From: RGIG1995 sp045587445
GTDB taxonomy: Bacteria; Bacillota; Clostridia; Oscillospirales; CAG-272
DNA: 64,000 bases
Direction of reading: 5' to 3'
Assembly (NCBI GenBank): GCA_045587445.1
Contig: JAZNCH010000002.1
Span: 1 to 64,000 of the forward strand
Under the pieces are notes generated by a model, which did not search any database, was not told the DNA's origin, and saw only the letters and a list, made by a program, of their open reading frames with translations. The stretch's first letter is position 1, and each line of letters opens with the position of its first letter. This document shows positions 52,740-62,275 of the stretch, piece after piece. Both the position numbers and the translations under genes were made by a program.

Positions 52740-53888
52740 TCATATTTGAGCAGCTATATACGGTTTCTTTTTCAAAAATTCGTCGGCACTTTTTGTCTTT
52801 TCGCACATAAGCGTAAGCAAATTTTCTGCCGCAAGATTAAATTCTGCCTGTTTTCTTGCGTCCTCTGCCGCCCTTTTATAGTGCGATGGCTTGGTAAATA
52901 TTTCGATACTCCCCTCTTTTTGTATCCTTCTTACAAGCTTCCTGCCTTGGTCGTTACACGCTAAAACTTGTGTATATTGGGGAAGTGTCTTCAGCATATC
53001 GGTATATACTCCTGTCATACCGTGAAGTATGCACCGCCTTATTTTTGCGTTGGTATATGATTTGCCGGACAATTTCGAAATAAGCTCAGTCAAACATACG
53101 CTTTCCTTTGCCGCTTTGACCAGTCTTTCGGCAATTCCATTAGTCATTCCCTCGTATTTTTCAAGAGCTTTCGGGTTTGCATTTCTGTAAAAAGCAAGTA
53201 TAGCTTTTTCGGCATATCCAATACCGTATTTGTCCTGTCTCTCAAAAAGTAAGGCTACATCGTTCGGTATCATATCAAAGCTATTTTCTTCCCATATTCG
53301 CTTTCGCGTTTCCGTTGCTGAAAAACCAACCTCGCGTTTATATGTTACGGGAATAATACTGCTGTTCAGCTTTTTCAAAGCACTTATATATTCTACACCC
53401 AATATGTCGTTAGGTTTTACCGCAATAGATTCACCGTACAGCCTCTTATACACGTCTCCACGCAAAGATGCAAAAGGTTTATCTTTGTTTTTCTTGTCTT
53501 CTCTTGCATTTTTCATTATAAGGTCAAATTCGTCCGACAATAATCTTTCGCTTATCTGCGACAGCAAATCTATGTCTCCCGATTCACTTCCAAAACAAAT
53601 CTCGTCAACAACGCCGAGTGAGTTTGCAATACACACTCCGCCAAAGGCAAAATGCTCCGCCGCCGAGCAAGAATAGGGGTATGGCAGTTCAAGTACAAGG
53701 TCAGCACCGGATTTCACAGCCGCTTCAGCTCTGATATACTTATCATATATTGCCGCTTCTCCGCGCTGAACAAAACCGCCGCTCATTATGCATATAATGT
53801 CGTTTCCCTTTTGCTTGACAGCGTCAATTTGCACTTTGTGTCCGCAATGAAAGGGGTTATATTCGCAAATTATAGCCGTTGTTTTCAT
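52740..53888 (-). CDS. tmcAL: tRNA(Met) cytidine acetate ligase
   Basis: ATP-dependent enzyme that acetylates C34 of elongator tRNA-Met, using acetate. The 382 residues begin with the nucleotidyltransferase core TTAIICEYNPFHCGHKVQID (HxGH motif), MSGGFVQRGEAAIYDK, and then VEYISALKKL and SATETRKRI. Family length is normal. It is divergent from ackA, which handles acetyl phosphate/acetate; the adjacency is suggestive because acetate is this enzyme's substrate. Confidence 0.94.
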   Translation of the reverse strand: MKTTAIICEYNPFHCGHKVQIDAVKQKGNDIICIMSGGFVQRGEAAIYDKYIRAEAAVKSGADLVLELPYPYSCSAAEHFAFGGVCIANSLGVVDEICFGSESGDIDLLSQISERLLSDEFDLIMKNAREDKKNKDKPFASLRGDVYKRLYGESIAVKPNDILGVEYISALKKLNSSIIPVTYKREVGFSATETRKRIWEENSFDMIPNDVALLFERQDKYGIGYAEKAILAFYRNANPKALEKYEGMTNGIAERLVKAAKESVCLTELISKLSGKSYTNAKIRRCILHGMTGVYTDMLKTLPQYTQVLACNDQGRKLVRRIQKEGSIEIFTKPSHYKRAAEDARKQAEFNLAAENLLTLMCEKTKSADEFLKKKPYIAAQI

Positions 53889-53946
53889 ATTATTGATTAT
53901 TTTTTTCCTTATAATTTCTTTTTTTATGAAAAATGTCTTTAATGTC

Positions 53947-53975
53947 TTGCATTTTTTTAGAAAATACTGTAAAAT
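53947..53975 (+). promoter_or_regulatory. Promoter of ackA
   Basis: TTGCAT (53947-53952), 17 bases and TAAAAT (53970-53975). Confidence 0.65.
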
Positions 53976-54054
53976 AAGATGATTACAGTTTATTATACCA
54001 TACTTTTGAAAAAATAAAAATACTTTTTCATAAATTTTTTGGAGGTTTTACAAA

Positions 54055-55257
54055 ATGAATGTACTTGTTGTAAACGCAGGAAGTTCCTCTCTTAAGTATC
54101 AGCTTTTTGATACAAGCAAAAACGCAGTTCTCGCAAAGGGTATTTGCGAAAGAATCGGTATCGGCGGTAAAATTGAGCACAAAATCGACGACCGTAAGTA
54201 TACAGAAGAAACACCTATCCCCAATCACACGGTTGCAACTCAGCTTGTTATTAAGTATCTTACTGATGCGGAAATGGGTTGTGTTAAGAGCATGAGCGAA
54301 ATTGAAGCAGTTGGTCATAGAATCGTACACGGCGGCGAATATTTCTCTGAGTCTATGCTTCTCACAGACGAAACTCTTGAAAAGCTTGAACTCTGCCGCG
54401 ACCTCGCCCCCCTTCACACAGGTGCTCACATTATGGGTATTCAGGGTTGTCTTGAAGCTATGCCCGGTGTTCCCCAAGTTCTCGTATTCGACACAGCTTT
54501 CCACCAGACAATGAGCAAGCAGGCTTATATGTACGGTCTTCCCTACGAAATGTACGAAAAGTACCACGTTCGCCGTTACGGTGCTCACGGTACCTCTCAC
54601 AGATACGTTGCTGCTGAAGCTGCAAAGCTTCTCGACAAGCCCGTTGAAGAAACAAAAATTATCACTTGCCATATCGGTAACGGTTCTTCAATTTCTGCCG
54701 TTAAGGGCGGTAAGTGCATAGACACAAGTATGGGCTTTACTCCTCTTGCAGGTATCCTTATGGGTACTCGTTGCGGTGATATAGACCCCGCTATCGTTAC
54801 TTACATTATGAAGAACGAAGGCTTCACCCCCGACGAAATGAGCGACTATATGAACAAGAAGTGCGGTTTCCTCGGTCTTTCCGGTATATCCTCCGATGCC
54901 CGCGACATTGAAGCCGCTATCCTCGAAGGCAACGAAAGAGCTGAACTCGCAGCTACAACTCTTGCATATCAGATCAAGAGATACATCGGCGCTTACACAG
55001 CAGCTATGGACGGTGTTGATGCAGTTATCTTCACAGCAGGTATGGGTGAAAACAACCCCGAACTCCGCGAAAGAGTTTGCACAGACCTCGAAAACTTCGG
55101 CATTAAGCTTGACCTTGAGCTTAATGCGAAGACAAAGGTTCAGCCCAACAACGTACTCATTTCTACTCCCGATTCCAAGATTAAGGTTTACGTTATTCCT
55201 ACAAACGAAGAGCTCGTTATCGCATCTGATACAGAAAAAATCGTTAAGGCTCTTTAA
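54055..55257 (+). CDS. ackA: Acetate kinase
   Basis: Makes ATP from acetyl phosphate in fermentation, 400 residues. Signatures: NVLVVNAGSSSLKYQLFD at the N-terminus, VGHRIVHGGEYF, HGTSHRYVA, HIGNGSSISAVKGGKCIDTSMG and FTAGMGENNPELRE. The codon choice is strongly biased to GCT/CTT/CTC-type codons, consistent with high expression. RBS TTGGAGG precedes the ATG. No pta is next to it, unlike in many Clostridia. Confidence 0.97.
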   Translation: MNVLVVNAGSSSLKYQLFDTSKNAVLAKGICERIGIGGKIEHKIDDRKYTEETPIPNHTVATQLVIKYLTDAEMGCVKSMSEIEAVGHRIVHGGEYFSESMLLTDETLEKLELCRDLAPLHTGAHIMGIQGCLEAMPGVPQVLVFDTAFHQTMSKQAYMYGLPYEMYEKYHVRRYGAHGTSHRYVAAEAAKLLDKPVEETKIITCHIGNGSSISAVKGGKCIDTSMGFTPLAGILMGTRCGDIDPAIVTYIMKNEGFTPDEMSDYMNKKCGFLGLSGISSDARDIEAAILEGNERAELAATTLAYQIKRYIGAYTAAMDGVDAVIFTAGMGENNPELRERVCTDLENFGIKLDLELNAKTKVQPNNVLISTPDSKIKVYVIPTNEELVIASDTEKIVKAL

Positions 55258-55275
55258 TCTAAATCCAATAATTTT

Positions 55276-55314
55276 AAAGTTCCGCTTGTGTAAAACCTCA
55301 AGCGGAACTTTTTT
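55276..55314 (+). terminator. Terminator of ackA
   Basis: AAAGTTCCGCTTG / CAAGCGGAACTTT, then TTT, 18 bases after the stop. Confidence 0.93.
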
Positions 55315-55332
55315 GCTAAAAACAGCACATAC

Positions 55333-55361
55333 TTGCATTATCTTTGAATATATGTTATAAT
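55333..55361 (+). promoter_or_regulatory. Promoter of the O-antigen-ligase-like gene
   Basis: TTGCAT (55333-55338), 17 bases and TATAAT (55356-55361). Confidence 0.75.
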
Positions 55362-55413
55362 ACCGAAAAACTTTTACTCCATTTATTATAAAAAGCACCG
55401 AGGTATATAAAAA

Positions 55414-57081
55414 ATGAAAGACAATACAAGACAAATCAGCTTTCTCTCTATTGCCTTTTTCGCTTCCCTTTTTTGCACAGGAATATTTCACGAATATCTT
55501 TCCTGCCTTATGTCATTATTCTTGGCATCGTGGCTTTTTGTTAACCATCTTCGCAAAAACAACACGGTTTTTTACTTAAACCTTACAACCGTTAGCTTTG
55601 TACTTATTATTCTTTTTTATGGCTTGACTGCATTTTGGGCGGTAGATTCGGGTATGGCATTTATAGGCTTTTTAAAATATCTTCCTCTTTTACTTTTCGC
55701 AATATCACTTATGCAAACAGAAGAAAAAGAGAATATGCTCTACCTTTTGCCCTATGCAGTTACTTTAATGACCGTATTGTCTGCCGGCTTAGCTCAAATA
55801 CCGCTTCTTGATGACTATTTTCTCCTTGCGGGAAGACTCAGCGGTTTTCTGCAATATCCAAACACGTTTGCAATTCTCGTTTTAGTTGCCGAATTACTGC
55901 TTCTAAGCAAAGAAAAAATAAAGTACTATGACCTGATTTGTATTGCTCTGCTTGTTGTCGGTCTTATATATACAGGCAGCCGCACTGTATTGGTTATAGC
56001 AGTTATTTCAAATATAACTACCGTTCTTTTTACAAAATCCAAAAGATTTATATTTTTCTCTATTCTTGCACTTCTTTCGGGCGGATTTATCGCAGTAGTT
56101 TTTTTAATTGCAACCGAAAACACTCATATCGTTGAACGATTACTGAATATTACATTTAAAGAAAGCACTTTTGTCGGCAGATTCCTTTATTACATTGATG
56201 CGTTGCCCGTTATACTGAAAAATCCATTCGGTATCGGTTATATGGGTTACTGCTATATGCAACCGTCTTTCCAAAGCGGTGTTTATTCTACGGCATTTAT
56301 CCACAACGATTTTTTACAGCTTATGTTAGATATAGGTTGGATTCCCTCGCTTTTATTTGGTTTCGTTATCTTAAAAAGAATTTTTGGAAAGTGTACAAGC
56401 AAAGCACACAGAATTATTTTGTCAACGTTACTTTTACACAGTATGTTTGATTTTAATTTGCAGTTCTTATCGGTTTTCTTTATATACATTCTGTTTTTTG
56501 AAATTAATTCGGGAAAGAAATTCGATATATCGGGCAAAAAGTGGCTGATATGTGCTTTAACATCGGTTATAGCCTGCGTATCTCTTTATATGGGAACGTC
56601 GTTGTTGCTTTACAGAATTGGTCAGTATGATACGTCGTACGCTATGTATCCGTATAACCCTAATACCGAATCGGCTATTTTGATAAATTCAGAAGATATA
56701 GAAACAGCCAACTCTATTGCAACAAAAACACAGAAAAGAAATAAGTATTTGTTACTTGCATACAGCGTGAAAGCTCGTTATTCCTACAGCAAAGGAGACT
56801 TTACAACGCTTATAAAACTAAAAAACAAAACCTTTGAAATTGCACCATTCGTCTATGAAGAATACGAAGAATATGCACGTATGCTTATAAATGGCATAAC
56901 TCACTATAGACAGTCGGGTGATACACAAAACGAACAAATATGTATTGACGAGCTGAAAGCGATTCCAAAAAGGCTTGACGCTTTGAACGAAAAACTCAGC
57001 TCTCTCGGCAAAAAAATAAAAGACCAACCGCAAACACAATTACCCGAAGTACTACTTGAATACATTGAAAGTATAGAATGA
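55414..57081 (+). CDS. O-antigen ligase family membrane protein
   Basis: A 555-residue polytopic protein of the Wzy_C/O-antigen ligase family. About 12 hydrophobic helices fill the first 410 residues; the GRLSGFLQYPNTFA region with YTGSRTVLV and the large loop with TAFIHNDFLQLMLDIGW (conserved HND motif) are hallmarks. The last 150 residues are soluble and helical, with SVKARYSYSKGD, perhaps TPR-like. It is likely to join glycans to a surface acceptor. It is a single gene, not in a polysaccharide cluster. Confidence 0.88.
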   Translation: MKDNTRQISFLSIAFFASLFCTGIFHEYLSCLMSLFLASWLFVNHLRKNNTVFYLNLTTVSFVLIILFYGLTAFWAVDSGMAFIGFLKYLPLLLFAISLMQTEEKENMLYLLPYAVTLMTVLSAGLAQIPLLDDYFLLAGRLSGFLQYPNTFAILVLVAELLLLSKEKIKYYDLICIALLVVGLIYTGSRTVLVIAVISNITTVLFTKSKRFIFFSILALLSGGFIAVVFLIATENTHIVERLLNITFKESTFVGRFLYYIDALPVILKNPFGIGYMGYCYMQPSFQSGVYSTAFIHNDFLQLMLDIGWIPSLLFGFVILKRIFGKCTSKAHRIILSTLLLHSMFDFNLQFLSVFFIYILFFEINSGKKFDISGKKWLICALTSVIACVSLYMGTSLLLYRIGQYDTSYAMYPYNPNTESAILINSEDIETANSIATKTQKRNKYLLLAYSVKARYSYSKGDFTTLIKLKNKTFEIAPFVYEEYEEYARMLINGITHYRQSGDTQNEQICIDELKAIPKRLDALNEKLSSLGKKIKDQPQTQLPEVLLEYIESIE

Positions 57082-57088
57082 AACAAAC

Positions 57089-57120
57089 AGAGCACACGAT
57101 TTTCCGTGTGCTCTATGTTT
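57089..57120 (+). terminator. Terminator of the O-antigen-ligase-like gene
   Basis: AGAGCACACG / CGTGTGCTCT followed by ATGTTTTT, 8 bases after the stop. Confidence 0.88.
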
Positions 57121-57133
57121 TTCCATAACAAAA

Positions 57134-57394
57134 TTATCTTATACTAACCTGAAGTTTAATCGCCGTTCTAACATCTTCATTTATTATTACCTCAGAAAAG
57201 TGGGGTATGCATACAAGCTCAATCCCCGAGGGAGCAAGGAATCCTCTCGCTATTGCAATAGCTTTTACCGCCTGATTAACGGCACCGGCGCCTACAGCCT
57301 GCAATTCCGCTTCCTTCTGTTCGTTTATAACACCAGCCAAAGCTCCCGCAACCAAATTCGGATTTGACTTTGACGATACCTTCAAAATCTCCAT
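57134..57394 (-). CDS. spoVS: Stage V sporulation protein S
   Basis: An 86-residue Alba-fold protein, near-invariant across sporulators and found in other phyla. MEILKVSSKSNPNLVAGALAGVI, VGAGAVNQAVKAIAIARGFLAP and VIINEDVRTAIKLQV are diagnostic. In Bacillus its loss blocks spore coat steps in some backgrounds. It stands after ymdB-rny on the same strand, the conserved rny-ymdB-spoVS order. The RBS is weak. Its presence suggests but does not prove that the organism sporulates. Confidence 0.96.
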   Translation of the reverse strand: MEILKVSSKSNPNLVAGALAGVINEQKEAELQAVGAGAVNQAVKAIAIARGFLAPSGIELVCIPHFSEVIINEDVRTAIKLQVSIR

Positions 57395-57548
57395 ATAATA
57401 TATTCTCGCTTTCGTTTCTTAAATTAGTACGTATATATGTAAACAAAGTTATCTTCATCTATAAAACGTAACTATTACATTATATGGTATCACATTGTGT
57501 TTTGCAAAGCGTTTTGTGTTTTTTTAAAAAAACTTGCAAAAGTTAAAA

Positions 57549-57568
57549 AGTGAGGTCAAAACCTCACT
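57549..57568 (-). terminator. Terminator of ymdB
   Basis: AGTGAGGT / ACCTCACT around the last codons of ymdB, followed on the minus strand by TTTTT. Confidence 0.75.
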
Positions 57569-58335
57569 CTTTTTATTGTTTTTGCCTTTATTGCTTGATT
57601 TCCCGACGTGTCAAACTCAAATATGACCCCGTTATACTCAATATCTCCGTCTGCAAACTCAAAGCGAAGAGGCATTTTCGTTCTCATCTTTTCAATTATT
57701 ATTTCGGATTTTACTCCTAAAATAGAATTTTGCGGACCGCACATGCCAAGGTCGGTTATATATGCAGTTCCCTGCGGTAAAATTTGCTCATCTGCCGTTT
57801 GAACATGGGTGTGTGTACCGAATATTCCGCTTATTCTGCCGTCAAAATATCTTGCCAAGGCGTATTTTTCTCCGGTAGCCTCTGCGTGTATATCAAGTAA
57901 GCTTATATCATACTTCCCTTTTTGACTTTCGAGACACTTTTCAACAGTTTTGAACGGACAATCAAGACTCTCCATATATACCGTCCCCGATACGTTCATA
58001 ACAAGCACACGATAACCGTCGCAGTCGGCTATAGTATATCCGTTACCCGCGCATTCTCCGGGAAAATTCATTGGTCTGACTATATTTTTGCTTAATTCTA
58101 AAAATGGACGGAGTGAATTTTTTTGCCATATATGGTTTCCTCCCGTTATAACGTCAACGCCGTAATCAAGCAACATTTGCGCAGCATCCGCCTCAAGTCC
58201 GTTTCCGCGACTTGCGTTCTCGCCGTTTGCCACCACAAAATTTATCTTTTCTCTCTTTCTGTAGTCCCAGAGCTTCGTTTTTAGCCCTTCGACCGCCCCC
58301 GGACTTACTATGTCGCCCAATGCCAAAATTTTCAT
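57556..58335 (-). CDS. ymdB: YmdB family metallophosphoesterase
   Basis: Phosphodiesterase of 259 residues of the TIGR00282 family, linked in Bacillus to biofilm and nanotube behaviour and to late adaptive gene expression. Motifs: MKILALGDIVSPGAVE (metal Asp), NGENASRGNG, GGNHIW, DIHAEATGEK and GTHTHVQTADE. A longer reading frame starts 17 codons upstream, but AAAGG precedes the ATG at 58335. It follows rny after 190 bases, with a strong hairpin between. Confidence 0.94.
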   Translation of the reverse strand: MKILALGDIVSPGAVEGLKTKLWDYRKREKINFVVANGENASRGNGLEADAAQMLLDYGVDVITGGNHIWQKNSLRPFLELSKNIVRPMNFPGECAGNGYTIADCDGYRVLVMNVSGTVYMESLDCPFKTVEKCLESQKGKYDISLLDIHAEATGEKYALARYFDGRISGIFGTHTHVQTADEQILPQGTAYITDLGMCGPQNSILGVKSEIIIEKMRTKMPLRFEFADGDIEYNGVIFEFDTSGNQAIKAKTIKRVRF

Positions 58336-58380
58336 TTTTTCTACCTTTCTATTATATGGACATTTTGCCATATATAACAA

Positions 58381-58417
58381 TATCACAATCCGTATGTTTT
58401 ATCCATACGGACTGTGA
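58381..58417. repeat. Strong intercistronic hairpin between rny and ymdB
   Basis: ATCACAATCCGTATG / CATACGGACTGTGAT, a 15-base stem with one mismatch. No T-run follows on the minus strand, so it is not an ordinary terminator. Confidence 0.75.
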
Positions 58418-58525
58418 TACTGTAAAATTCATATAAATATATATCAAACGGTATACCCGTTTATTCGTTTCGAATTTGTTCTATATAAATATATGTGAAA
58501 ATTGTGTCTACCACAATGATGAAGA

Positions 58526-60070
58526 TTACTTCGCATACTCGATAGCACGGTTTTCTCTAATTACGTGAATCTTGATCTGACCGGGATATTCAAGATTTTC
58601 TTCAATCTTCTTTACTACATCCCTTGCTATAAGTACCATCTGCTCGTCATTCACTTCGTTGGGTTTAACCATTATACGAACCTCGCGGCCTGCCTGAATT
58701 GCATAAGACTTTTCAACACCGTTGAAGCTGTTTGCAATTTCTTCAAGCTTCTGAAGTCTCTTGATGTAATTTTCAAGGTCTTCGCGGCGAGCTCCCGGTC
58801 TTGCCGCAGATATTGCATCTGCCGCCTGTACTATCATCGCTATAATAGTACGTGGTTCAACGTCGTTGTGATGAGCCTCGATAGCGTGAATAATTTCTTT
58901 ATTTTCTTTGTACTTCTTGGCGAGATCAACTCCCAATTGAACGTGTGAACCTTCAACCTCTTGTGTAAGTACCTTACCAATGTCGTGGAGCAAGCCCGCT
59001 CTCTTTGCAAGAGTGCTGTCTACGCCAATCTCATCAGCTATCATACCGGAAAGATGAGCAACCTCAATGGAGTGGCGGAGTACGTTCTGTCCGTAGCTTG
59101 TACGGTATTTGAGTCTACCGAGCAGCTTAACAAGTTCGTTGTTAAGTCCATGAACTCCTGTCTCAAATATCGCCTTTTCTCCCGCCTGCTTAATGGTGTT
59201 ATCTACTTCCTTACGAGCCTTTTCTACCGTTTCCTCAATTCTTGCAGGATGTATTCTTCCGTCGGAAATGAGTTTTTCCAGCGTAATTCTCGCAATTTCT
59301 CTTCTGATCGGGTCAAATCCCGAAAGGGTTATCGCTTCAGGGGTATCATCTATTATAAGATCAACTCCCGTAAGCGTCTCAATCGCACGAATGTTTCTGC
59401 CTTCTCGACCTATAATTCTTCCCTTCATATCGTCATTGGGAAGAGGAACAACGGATACCGTAGTTTCGGATACATGGTCTGCCGCGCATCTCTGAATTGC
59501 AAGTGAAATAATATTTCTCGCCTTGTCGTCAGCCTCTTCTTTAAGCTGATTTTCGATCTCAACGATTCTCTGCGCCGCTTCGTGTTTAACCTCGTCTTCA
59601 ATACGCTGTACAAGCTCTTTCTTTGCTTCGGCAGCGCTTATACCGGCAATCTGCTCGAGCTTTTCAAGCTGTTGTACTCGCAATTCATCGAGGCGTTCCT
59701 TTAATTCTTCGTTTTCCTTAATCTTGCGGTTTAACTGTTCGTCTTTTTTCTCTAAAGCTTCTGTTTTGCGTTCAAGAGTTTCTTCCTTTGTTACTGCACG
59801 GCGTTCAAGTCTGGAAACTTCATTTCTTCTCTCCTTTATCTCACGCTCAAGCTCATTTCTGGAACGAAGTATCTCTTCTTTTGCTTCAATAAGAGCTTCT
59901 TTCTTTTTGGTTTCAGCCACCTTTTCTGCTTCATTTACAATATTCTTGGCTCTTTCTTCTGCCAAGCCTATCTTAGCTTCGGTAACTTTTTTGCGATATG
60001 CAATACCCAAAACCATTCCGACAGCAATACCGACTGCAAGGGCAACGATTGCAACTATAGCTTCAATCAT
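58526..60070 (-). CDS. rny: Ribonuclease Y
   Basis: Membrane-anchored endoribonuclease starting mRNA decay, 514 residues. N-terminal transmembrane helix (about 3-23), long Lys/Glu coiled coil (about 30-190), KH domain with GREGRNIRAIE, and HD domain with RHSIEVAHLSG, LLHDIGK and the HHNDVEP block. Strong RBS AGGAGG stands before the ATG. spoVS and ymdB follow. A 32-codon gene encoding a membrane peptide lies directly upstream in the same transcript. Confidence 0.96.
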   Translation of the reverse strand: MIEAIVAIVALAVGIAVGMVLGIAYRKKVTEAKIGLAEERAKNIVNEAEKVAETKKKEALIEAKEEILRSRNELEREIKERRNEVSRLERRAVTKEETLERKTEALEKKDEQLNRKIKENEELKERLDELRVQQLEKLEQIAGISAAEAKKELVQRIEDEVKHEAAQRIVEIENQLKEEADDKARNIISLAIQRCAADHVSETTVSVVPLPNDDMKGRIIGREGRNIRAIETLTGVDLIIDDTPEAITLSGFDPIRREIARITLEKLISDGRIHPARIEETVEKARKEVDNTIKQAGEKAIFETGVHGLNNELVKLLGRLKYRTSYGQNVLRHSIEVAHLSGMIADEIGVDSTLAKRAGLLHDIGKVLTQEVEGSHVQLGVDLAKKYKENKEIIHAIEAHHNDVEPRTIIAMIVQAADAISAARPGARREDLENYIKRLQKLEEIANSFNGVEKSYAIQAGREVRIMVKPNEVNDEQMVLIARDVVKKIEENLEYPGQIKIHVIRENRAIEYAK

Positions 60071-60096
60071 AGCAGTGCACCTCCTTAGTCAATATT

Positions 60097-60195
60097 TTAT
60101 TTTTTACAAGCAAATATAATTATAATACCAACAACACCCAAAACAGCAGCCACCGCCGAGCCTACAATAAGCATACCAACTATACTGATTGCCAT
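60097..60195 (-). CDS. 32-residue membrane peptide upstream of rny
   Basis: A short gene not usually called by gene finders. On the minus strand GGAGG (60203-60207) is 7 bases from ATG; the peptide is MAISIVGMLIVGSAVAAVLG, then a run of V, G, I, F and A residues, ending CKK and TAA. It is one hydrophobic helix with a basic end and a penultimate-region cysteine (C30). It ends 26 bases before the rny start, so it is part of the rny transcript. Function is unknown; a membrane partner for RNase Y, itself membrane-bound, is an untested idea. Confidence 0.7.
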   Translation of the reverse strand: MAISIVGMLIVGSAVAAVLGVVGIIIIFACKK

Positions 60196-60258
60196 ACTCA
60201 AACCTCCACTGTATTCAGGTATTGTATATTAAACACAACATTTACCCATATTACATAT

Positions 60259-60287
60259 ATTTTATACTATAAGAAGCAATATGTCAA
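60259..60287 (-). promoter_or_regulatory. Promoter of the small peptide-rny unit
   Basis: Minus-strand TTGACA (60282-60287), 17 bases and TAAAAT (60259-60264). Confidence 0.7.
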
Positions 60288-60430
60288 TAAAATTCCAAAG
60301 AAAAATTATATTTACGTATGCAATTCTGCTAAATACGTGAAAATACACAACTTGCTCGCTGTATATGTCAAAAATTTTGAATATTTATTGAACAATTTTA
60401 CCAAAAAAGTATATTATGCACAAAATCCAC

Positions 60431-60459
60431 TTGACACAAAACGAATTTATTGGTAAAAT
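60431..60459 (+). promoter_or_regulatory. Promoter of the second lipoprotein gene
   Basis: TTGACA (60431-60436), 17 bases and TAAAAT (60454-60459), 65 bases before the start codon. Confidence 0.7.
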
Positions 60460-60523
60460 CACAATAAGAATAATAAGTTTTTTGACTTTTATCAATTTAA
60501 GCAAATTAATCCAGGGAGGCACT

Positions 60524-61984
60524 ATGAAAAAAGCTTTTTCAAAAATTTTAGCATTGGTTTTAGCACTTATTATGCTCCTTTCCATGCTTGTTGCATGCGG
60601 CGGTAATTCAGATCCAAAAAACAAGGACGAAGAAGAAATAAAGGGAACTGCCGAAAACCCCAATCTTCCCGCAAAAGATTACGGGGAATATGAGTTTACG
60701 TTTATTACAAACGAAGGCGGCGCATACAACACCAGATATATTGTTTCGGAAGGCGAAGACGGAGAGATTCTTGACTCTGCTATTGCAAAAAGAAACTCTA
60801 TTATTGAAGAGAAATACAACATTAAGATTCGTCAGTTCAAGGTTTCCGAAATTCTTACAACTGTAAGAACACAAATTATGGGCGGCGCTTGCGAATTTGA
60901 CGCTATTCTTGCTTCATGTTCAAATCTTTCGACAATGGCTCAGGAAAATCTGCTTTTGAACCTGCTTGATATTGAGACTTTTAATTGGGATAAATCTTAT
61001 TGGGACAGCAACTCAAAAGACCAGCTTATGATAGGCAACAAGTTGTTTTTTGCAAACTGTGCTCTCAATATACACACCATAGGATTCTGCGTATTTTTTA
61101 ATAAAAAGTTAGTTGAAGACTTCCAGCTTGCAGACCCATATGAACTTATGAAAAAGAACGAGTGGACCATTGATAATTGGGCAAATATGGTTAATTCCAT
61201 TTCCGTAGATGTTGACCAAGACGGACACATGACAGAATTTGATATGTACGGAACACTTACAGAGCACCATAATCCAAGAATGTTCCTTTATGCATCGGGA
61301 CTCAGAGCGACAACCAACGATGAGACTGGATACCCTCAGTTAACGCTTATGCAAAACGGCGATAAGACTGTAACCCTCTATGAAAAGCTGAAGCAAGTAT
61401 TTACAGATACATCGCATTCATACTGCATGGATTGCTCGAGCGTAAAATTTGACAGTGAACAGTATCCTCACAAGTACTCATATCTACGTTATTTGTTTAC
61501 ACAAGATTTGTACTTGTTCCATTATACCAGCGAGGGCTCTCTTGTGGAATTTGCAGATATGGTAAGCGAATTTGGTGTTCTTCCGTTCCCAAAATATGAC
61601 GAACACCAAGACGGATATAAAACGATATATCCTTATAACAATAACCTCCTTGCGCTTCCCAACATACAGGATAATTTGGACCGTACAGCAGCTATAATTG
61701 AAGATATGAATTACGTTTCCAGCTTTACCGTTGTTCCGACATGGTTTGAAACACTTCTTACGAGAAGATATGTAAGAGATGACGAATCCGAAGAAACTTT
61801 ACATATTCTCCGCAATAACTGCGTATATGATATAGGTCTTTACTACAATTTTGGCAACCTCCGTTCAGAAATACTCGACGTTAACCCAATGCAGTCAAAT
61901 ATTTCCAGAAACTACGCAAGATTTGAAAAATCTGTAAAAGCAGCTATCAAGAAGATTTACTCGGACTTTGACGAATTTAAATAA
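60524..61984 (+). CDS. Extracellular solute-binding lipoprotein (orphan)
   Basis: A 486-residue lipoprotein resembling family 1 solute-binding proteins. Signal MKKAFSKILALVLALIMLLS with lipobox LVAC and C25. The mature protein has the usual alpha/beta halves and a Trp-rich hinge region (NWDKSYWD, NEWTIDNWANMV). An upstream open frame from 60416 would put 36 extra residues before the signal and is rejected; GGGAGG is 6 bases ahead of the ATG used. As with the lipoprotein at 9139, no permease or ATPase gene is beside it. Confidence 0.82.
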   Translation: MKKAFSKILALVLALIMLLSMLVACGGNSDPKNKDEEEIKGTAENPNLPAKDYGEYEFTFITNEGGAYNTRYIVSEGEDGEILDSAIAKRNSIIEEKYNIKIRQFKVSEILTTVRTQIMGGACEFDAILASCSNLSTMAQENLLLNLLDIETFNWDKSYWDSNSKDQLMIGNKLFFANCALNIHTIGFCVFFNKKLVEDFQLADPYELMKKNEWTIDNWANMVNSISVDVDQDGHMTEFDMYGTLTEHHNPRMFLYASGLRATTNDETGYPQLTLMQNGDKTVTLYEKLKQVFTDTSHSYCMDCSSVKFDSEQYPHKYSYLRYLFTQDLYLFHYTSEGSLVEFADMVSEFGVLPFPKYDEHQDGYKTIYPYNNNLLALPNIQDNLDRTAAIIEDMNYVSSFTVVPTWFETLLTRRYVRDDESEETLHILRNNCVYDIGLYYNFGNLRSEILDVNPMQSNISRNYARFEKSVKAAIKKIYSDFDEFK

Positions 61985-62002
61985 TACCAAACAATAACGC
62001 AA

Positions 62003-62038
62003 CAAGCCTTTTCCAATTGGGGAAAGGCTTGTTTTTTT
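62003..62038 (+). terminator. Terminator of the second lipoprotein gene
   Basis: CAAGCCTTTTCC / GGAAAGGCTTG with a TTTTTTT tail. The remaining gap up to 62275 is A-T-rich; I see only short repeats in it. Confidence 0.92.
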
Positions 62039-62275
62039 GCCTCTATGCATTTATTAAAACTACCCCAAAAGCCTTTTTTACAATCACTTTTATGTAAAAT
62101 TTATCATTTTATCTATACTTTTGTTGAACAAAAAATATTTATTTGGCTTAACAAACCAACTTTTTGGTCAATAATTGTATACACGCAAAAAAATGCCCCT
62201 ATTACTTTTATGAAAATCGGGTGATAAAATATAGTACAAAAAACTTTTTATATATTACGGAAAGCAGGTAATACA

